A stretch of DNA of 5,601 bases from Solirubrobacter deserti (GTDB lineage Bacteria > Actinomycetota > Thermoleophilia > Solirubrobacterales > Solirubrobacteraceae), in assembly GCF_003344625.1 (NCBI RefSeq), contig NZ_QPKJ02000023.1:1-5601 (forward strand). The letters run 5' to 3'. A program made the position numbers and the translations under genes. Every line of letters starts with the position of its first letter. Position 1 is the stretch's first letter. The notes below the pieces were generated by a model. It did no database searches. It was not told where the DNA came from and saw only the letters and a list, made by a program, of their open reading frames with translations. Below are positions 5,473-5,601 of the stretch, in pieces.

Positions 5473-5601
5473 TCTTGAATTTCTAATATATGATAAAGAC
5501 AATAATATGAGTAACATTAAAAAAAAATAAAAATGATGGTAGAAATAACCTTAGAGTCACATATACATTATAATTAACATCAAAGCATAATTGACAGTGT
5601 C
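5473..5601 (-). other. 3' part of the 5' untranslated leader, upstream of gag
   Basis: This AT-rich sequence precedes the gag ATG and contains a run of T in the element strand (about 5519-5528). No LTR end or primer-binding site appears before the window edge, so the leader is at least 129 bases long and the 5' LTR lies outside. An upstream in-frame ATG at 5517 exists but its peptide does not look like Gag. By eye it shares no obvious repeats with the leader-like region at 1-426; that comparison is limited because it may be a different part of the leader. Confidence 0.5.

Larger units (their letters stand above)
441..5601 (-). mobile_element. Ty1/copia-type LTR retrotransposon, 5' end outside window
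   Basis: In element order this stretch contains leader, gag, protease, integrase, reverse transcriptase, RNase H, 3' noncoding region, polypurine tract and one LTR. Integrase preceding RT is the diagnostic order of Ty1/copia (Pseudoviridae) and separates it from Ty3/gypsy. The motifs HX4HX30CX2C, D-D35-E, YVDD and the RNase H acidic residues are all visible in pol. Gag is broken, pol is open throughout. The 5' LTR is not in the window; it should lie beyond 5601, so the full element is longer than seen here. Lineage within Copia is not assigned, because that needs a phylogeny of the RT domain. Confidence 0.95.

Overview
The window holds most of one plant Ty1/copia LTR retrotransposon on the minus strand, so the element reads from high to low coordinates. 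Plant origin is inferred from the Gag type (UBN2-like with one CCHC knuckle), the gag-protease-integrase-RT-RNase H order, the protease start DSATTHTIL and the 3' noncoding modules, all of which resemble what I remember of plant copia elements. The AT-rich, host-gene-free sequence fits a plant genome. No species can be named.

Layout in element order: 5601-5473 is the end of an AT-rich 5' leader. 5472-4564 is gag, broken by an out-of-frame deletion and a T-run slip. One in-frame TAA and an AT-rich spacer follow. 4539-892 is an uninterrupted pol of 1215 codons with every catalytic residue I looked for. 891-637 is a 3' noncoding region with two diverged copies of a structured ~65 bp module. 636-628 is the polypurine tract, and 627-441 is a short (187 bp) LTR with unusual TATTGT...ACAATA ends and a TATA box.

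The LTR is not followed by host DNA. It is directly followed by a primer-binding site (440-427) that matches the complement of the 5' half of tRNA-Ile, and then by a repeat-rich leader-like region (426-1) with 18 bp, 34 bp and 65 bp repeats. The simplest reading is a head-to-tail arrangement in which two internal regions share this LTR. The 5' LTR of the gag-pol copy would then lie beyond 5601 and the second internal region would continue to the left of position 1.

The parts work together as follows: the LTR drives transcription, Gag forms the particle, and Pol supplies protease, integrase and RT/RNase H. Minus-strand synthesis is primed by a tRNA-Ile fragment at the PBS, and plus-strand synthesis from the polypurine tract. 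This copy could make an intact Pol but not an intact Gag, so it is probably non-autonomous though fairly young. I saw no CRISPR array, defence system, complete tRNA, rRNA or host gene. The features most worth a second look are the tRNA-Ile half-molecule PBS, the non-TG/CA LTR ends, the tandem arrangement, the hairpin array and the paired 3' structures.
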